NCBI GenBank assembly: GCA_037447655.1
Contig: JBBHKE010000038.1
Coordinates: 130,929-180,777 of the forward strand
Origin: Zygnema cylindricum
Lineage: Eukaryota > Streptophyta > Zygnematophyceae > Zygnematales > Zygnemataceae
Reading direction: 5' to 3'
Length of the DNA stretch: 49,849 nucleotides
Position 1 is the stretch's first letter; each line of letters begins with the position of its first letter. The translations under genes were made by a program, and so were the position numbers. A model generated the notes under the pieces. It worked only from the letters and a program-made list of their open reading frames with translations. It was not told the DNA's origin and ran no database searches. Shown one piece after another: positions 47,181 through 49,849 of the stretch.

Positions 47181-47768
47181 TCACAATGGGAACGCGTTAG
47201 GCGGCCGTCTGTGAACACGTTAACCAAAAAACGACAAGTCTGTGTTTAAACAACAATGGTTTTCGGATATTCGTGGGCACTGGAAATCACACGTCCCGCA
47301 TTCTCTCTGTCATTTATGCATCAAGCTTCCGCGGCTGACTTATTGAACAGTACGTGCACCAGTGTTGCGCCCCGGCGGTTAGAGGTTTTACAATTAGACG
47401 CTTAGATACTGTAGTCTTCAAACGGGTCTAAAAGCTTTCTTCCTTATGGGTTAGTTTTTCCGTACTAGAGGTACGGACGAGATCCTAATATGTTAATGAG
47501 AATTTTTGACTTTAGACAGAAAAAAAAGGGATAAATGAAAAAATGAGAATAAATAACCAAAAGTAAAAAAAAAAAAAAATGTTGTTGTTGAGATTTATTT
47601 TTAATATAAAAATGATGTATGCTTGAGATAAGACTAGCTATAACTTGAAAAAAACAAACAAACGTTTAAAATTGTTTTAAATATAAACAAACATTTCAAC
47701 GTAGTTTTATTGTTTAGAGTTTTGGTGTTTGGTGTTTAAACCTAACACTTAAAAGCCAAAAGCTCAAA
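47181..47768. other. Intergenic sequence without features
   Basis: No gene, element end or long repeat is recognised here. There is an A run at 47564-47579. Confidence 0.5.
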
Positions 47769-48475
47769 GTGAGTGGCTAAGAATTGTGTCGTTGACTGAG
47801 TTGCTCGAAATAAGTGGTTCAAATTGTTTGGCTCGTAGTGAGTGGCCAAGAGTGAGTGGCTTCGAGTGAGGGGCCCAAAGTGAGTGGCTTCGAGTGAGGG
47901 GCCCAAAGTGAGTGGCTTCGGGTCAGAGGCTGAAAGTAAATGGCTCTTAAGAGTTCTTGAGAGTGAGTGGTTTCAAATGAGTGTTTTCAAGCGATTTGCT
48001 CAGAATGAGTGGAGAGTAGTGAAAATGCTAAACTTGAGTAATTGAAAAAAGGTGCTTGGTAGCGATGGGTTCGGATTGAGTGACTAGGAATAAGTGACTT
48101 GAATTTTGAGACATAAAGTGGGTGACTTTCATTGAGTTGCCAGGCTAGGCTTGGCGCAGTTGGTGGCTCGAATTAACTAGGCTTAGCGCAATTGGTGGCT
48201 CGAATTAACTGGCTGCGAGAGAGTAGCTTTGAGTGAGTGGATTGGGACACATGGCACGGCATGCGTGGTTCCGATTGGGTCTTTAGGGGTCAGTAACTTG
48301 AAGTGCGTGGTCGTGATGGAGTAGCGATAGATGATATGCTCGGAGTAAGTGGAAGGGAGTGTTTTGCTAAATATGAGCGTCTCCGAGTGAATGTTTGGAA
48401 ATGAGAAGCTTCAAATGATTGGTTAAGAGTGAGTGGCTTCGAGAGAGTTGGCTAGAGTCATGAGTGACTAAACAT
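47769..48475 (+). repeat. 14-bp minisatellite, about 50 degenerate units
   Basis: The consensus unit is gtgagtggcttcga. Reading in steps of 14 from 47769 keeps register across most of 700 bp, with only occasional units of 13, 15 or 18. Examples are gtgagtggctaaga, ctgagttgctcgaa, gtgagtggccaaga, gtgaggggcccaaa, ttgagtgactagga, gtaagtggaaggga and atgagcgtctccga. Higher-order doubling is visible: the pair gtgagtggcttcga + gtgaggggcccaaa occurs twice in a row, and a 32-bp pair occurs around 48150-48210. The length is not a multiple of three and stops abound, so it is noncoding. Confidence 0.85.
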
Positions 48476-49849
48476 TTTTTTTTTAACACCAATAATTTTT
48501 TTACACTAAAAGCGATTCACGATGTATAGTTATGAAATGCGTATTGTTTGTGACATAAGCGAGTAATTGTCTTATAATATGTGTATTGTTCGTTACATAC
48601 GCGAGTAATTGTCTTATGACATGCATATTGTCGGTTGCATATGCAGATAATTTTCTTATTATATAGGTATTGTCCGTTAAATAAGCAAATAAATGTATCT
48701 TCCCATGTGTTACGGTAAAGGGTTATTTCTATCATTTTCCAATAAAACTTAGCCCGCAACGGGAAAATCTTCCAAATACAAAAAAATTGTAAAAACCAAA
48801 GTAGAGTTTCTTCATCTTGAAAATTAGAATGTACTATAATTTGTCACTTTGGTCTTTAAGACCTATTGCCACATCATTCCAGATTGTTTTCAAACTTCAC
48901 CTAAAATCGACTCGCGATGTGGTTTCACATGAACTAACAGATTGTGAACAAATAGAAATTTGTTTTCCCATGTGCTATAACATAAATGCACTACACGGAG
49001 TACCCAAAAAAAAACTATTGCCCGTTTCCAATTTGTAGGAAAACTTTTTTTCCGCGTGTGCCTTAGAATTTGAAACATTTTTGAAGTACGAGGAGTAACC
49101 ACAAAAAAAAAATGTCCTTTTCCGAGTTGAAAGGACTATTTTTCCGTGAAGGGGATGTGTACGGGTCTCTAGCAACATATGTCATTTCGCAAAAGCCAAG
49201 TCTACAAAGGCCCCTCTCTCCTTCTCACTCGTACCCTCTCCACCTATTTTTCTCGTTCTCTCTTACTTTCAATCACTCGCGTTATTTCGTATAAGGTGTA
49301 ATGAAATCACATACCATCAGTTGACAAAGGGGCCAAATGAAAAACGGAAGTGCATTTATTCAACGACCACAAAAGGTATTTGAGAGTTTTGGATATTGAA
49401 ATATGCATTTTCATTTTTTTGTACCTACTTTTATATCTTTTTTTTTCCATCTCGTCCTTTAAGTTTTTCATCTCAGTTTTTTTTTCTCCATTTTCTTTCC
49501 GTCGTTCTTTGTTCTTTTTCCATTTTGTTATTTTATGGAAAAAAAACAGCTAGCGAAGTAGTATTCAATACAAAACAGTAACAAATGAAAAAAAATATGT
49601 GGTGGAAAATATAATAGGCTAAAAAGTACCACGCAACAAAAAAGAGGGCAGAAGTAGGAGGATCACCAATTGATTCCTTTCAGATTTGTTTTGATCTATC
49701 TCAAAGTATTTAAACCAACCTCAATCTCTCTCTTTCTCTCTTTTTTCTCTCCTCTTTCTCTCCCCTCTCTCCTCTCTCTCTTCCCAATCTCTCAGTCCCC
49801 CTCTCTCCCCCTCTCCCCCTCTCTCTCCCCCCCTCTCTCTCTCTCTCTC
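48476..49849. other. Intergenic end region
   Basis: A remnant of a TACACCG-type right end (actaaaagcgattcacgatg) lies at about 48505-48526. Around 48536-48690, a loose repeat of about 60 bp contains attgtttgtgacataagcga and gcgagtaattgtcttat. The last 160 bp are a CT-rich microsatellite that runs off the window. No gene is supported. Confidence 0.5.
49690..49849. repeat. CT-rich low-complexity tract at window end
   Basis: tctctctttctctc-type repeats with C runs, continuing to the last base. Confidence 0.9.

Noticed and set aside
1-49849. CRISPR arrays, rRNA, tRNA genes, bacterial operons or a prophage
   Set aside because: None seen. The tandem repeats lack spacer structure, no cloverleaf with A/B boxes was recognised by eye, and the genes are spliced nuclear genes. 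A tRNA scan would be needed to exclude a diverged tRNA.

Overview
This window is nuclear DNA of a photosynthetic eukaryote. Its genes are split into many exons joined at GT-AG introns, it is AT-rich with long T-, CT- and GA-rich tracts, and there are only four protein genes in about 50 kb. The exon translations look closest to land-plant proteins: plant-type PDCD5, a plastid KAS II, a plant NADK1/3-type NAD kinase and a PHT4/ANTR-type phosphate transporter. A green-lineage organism, plausibly a streptophyte alga, fits best. This rests on remembered family sequences, not on a search, and I do not assign a species.

Layout. 1-2457: repeats and a CCTAAA-rich tract. 2458-6323 (+): PDCD5-family gene, 6 exons. 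6324-11837: intergenic, full of inverted-repeat elements (a CGGTCGG-rich family, a 456-bp hAT-like element with an 8-bp target duplication, and TACACCG-ended MITEs). 11838-18811 (+): KAS II, 13 exons, 569 aa, all active-site residues present. 18812-23696: intergenic, with a nested MITE and a solitary one. 23697-31055 (+): NAD kinase, 8 exons, 590 aa. 31056-32779: convergent spacer. 44740-32780 (-): PHT4-type transporter, at least 14 exons. 44741-49849: intergenic, with a 949-bp Harbinger-like element, a second hAT-like copy and a 14-bp minisatellite of about 50 units.

The most unusual signal is in the introns. In several introns, covering all four genes, the sequence next to an exon is a tandem array of degenerate copies of that exon's own edge, in some cases with the splice site. 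The clearest cases are the acceptor side of NADK exon 2 (five copies), the acceptor side of PHT4 exon 2 (at least five), the donor side of PHT4 exon 11 (about six) and the donor side of PDCD5 exon 4 (two or three). KAS II exon 4 and PHT4 exon 1 show weaker forms. This suggests that introns grew by tandem duplication across exon-intron junctions and left decoy splice sites. The copies I translated in the NADK array would mostly truncate the protein if spliced in.

The genes do not form an operon. KAS II makes C18 acyl chains in the plastid, a pathway that consumes NADPH; NAD kinase makes NADP; the PHT4 protein probably carries phosphate across a plastid membrane; PDCD5 is a small nuclear/cytosolic helical protein. 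Their metabolic relatedness may be coincidence.
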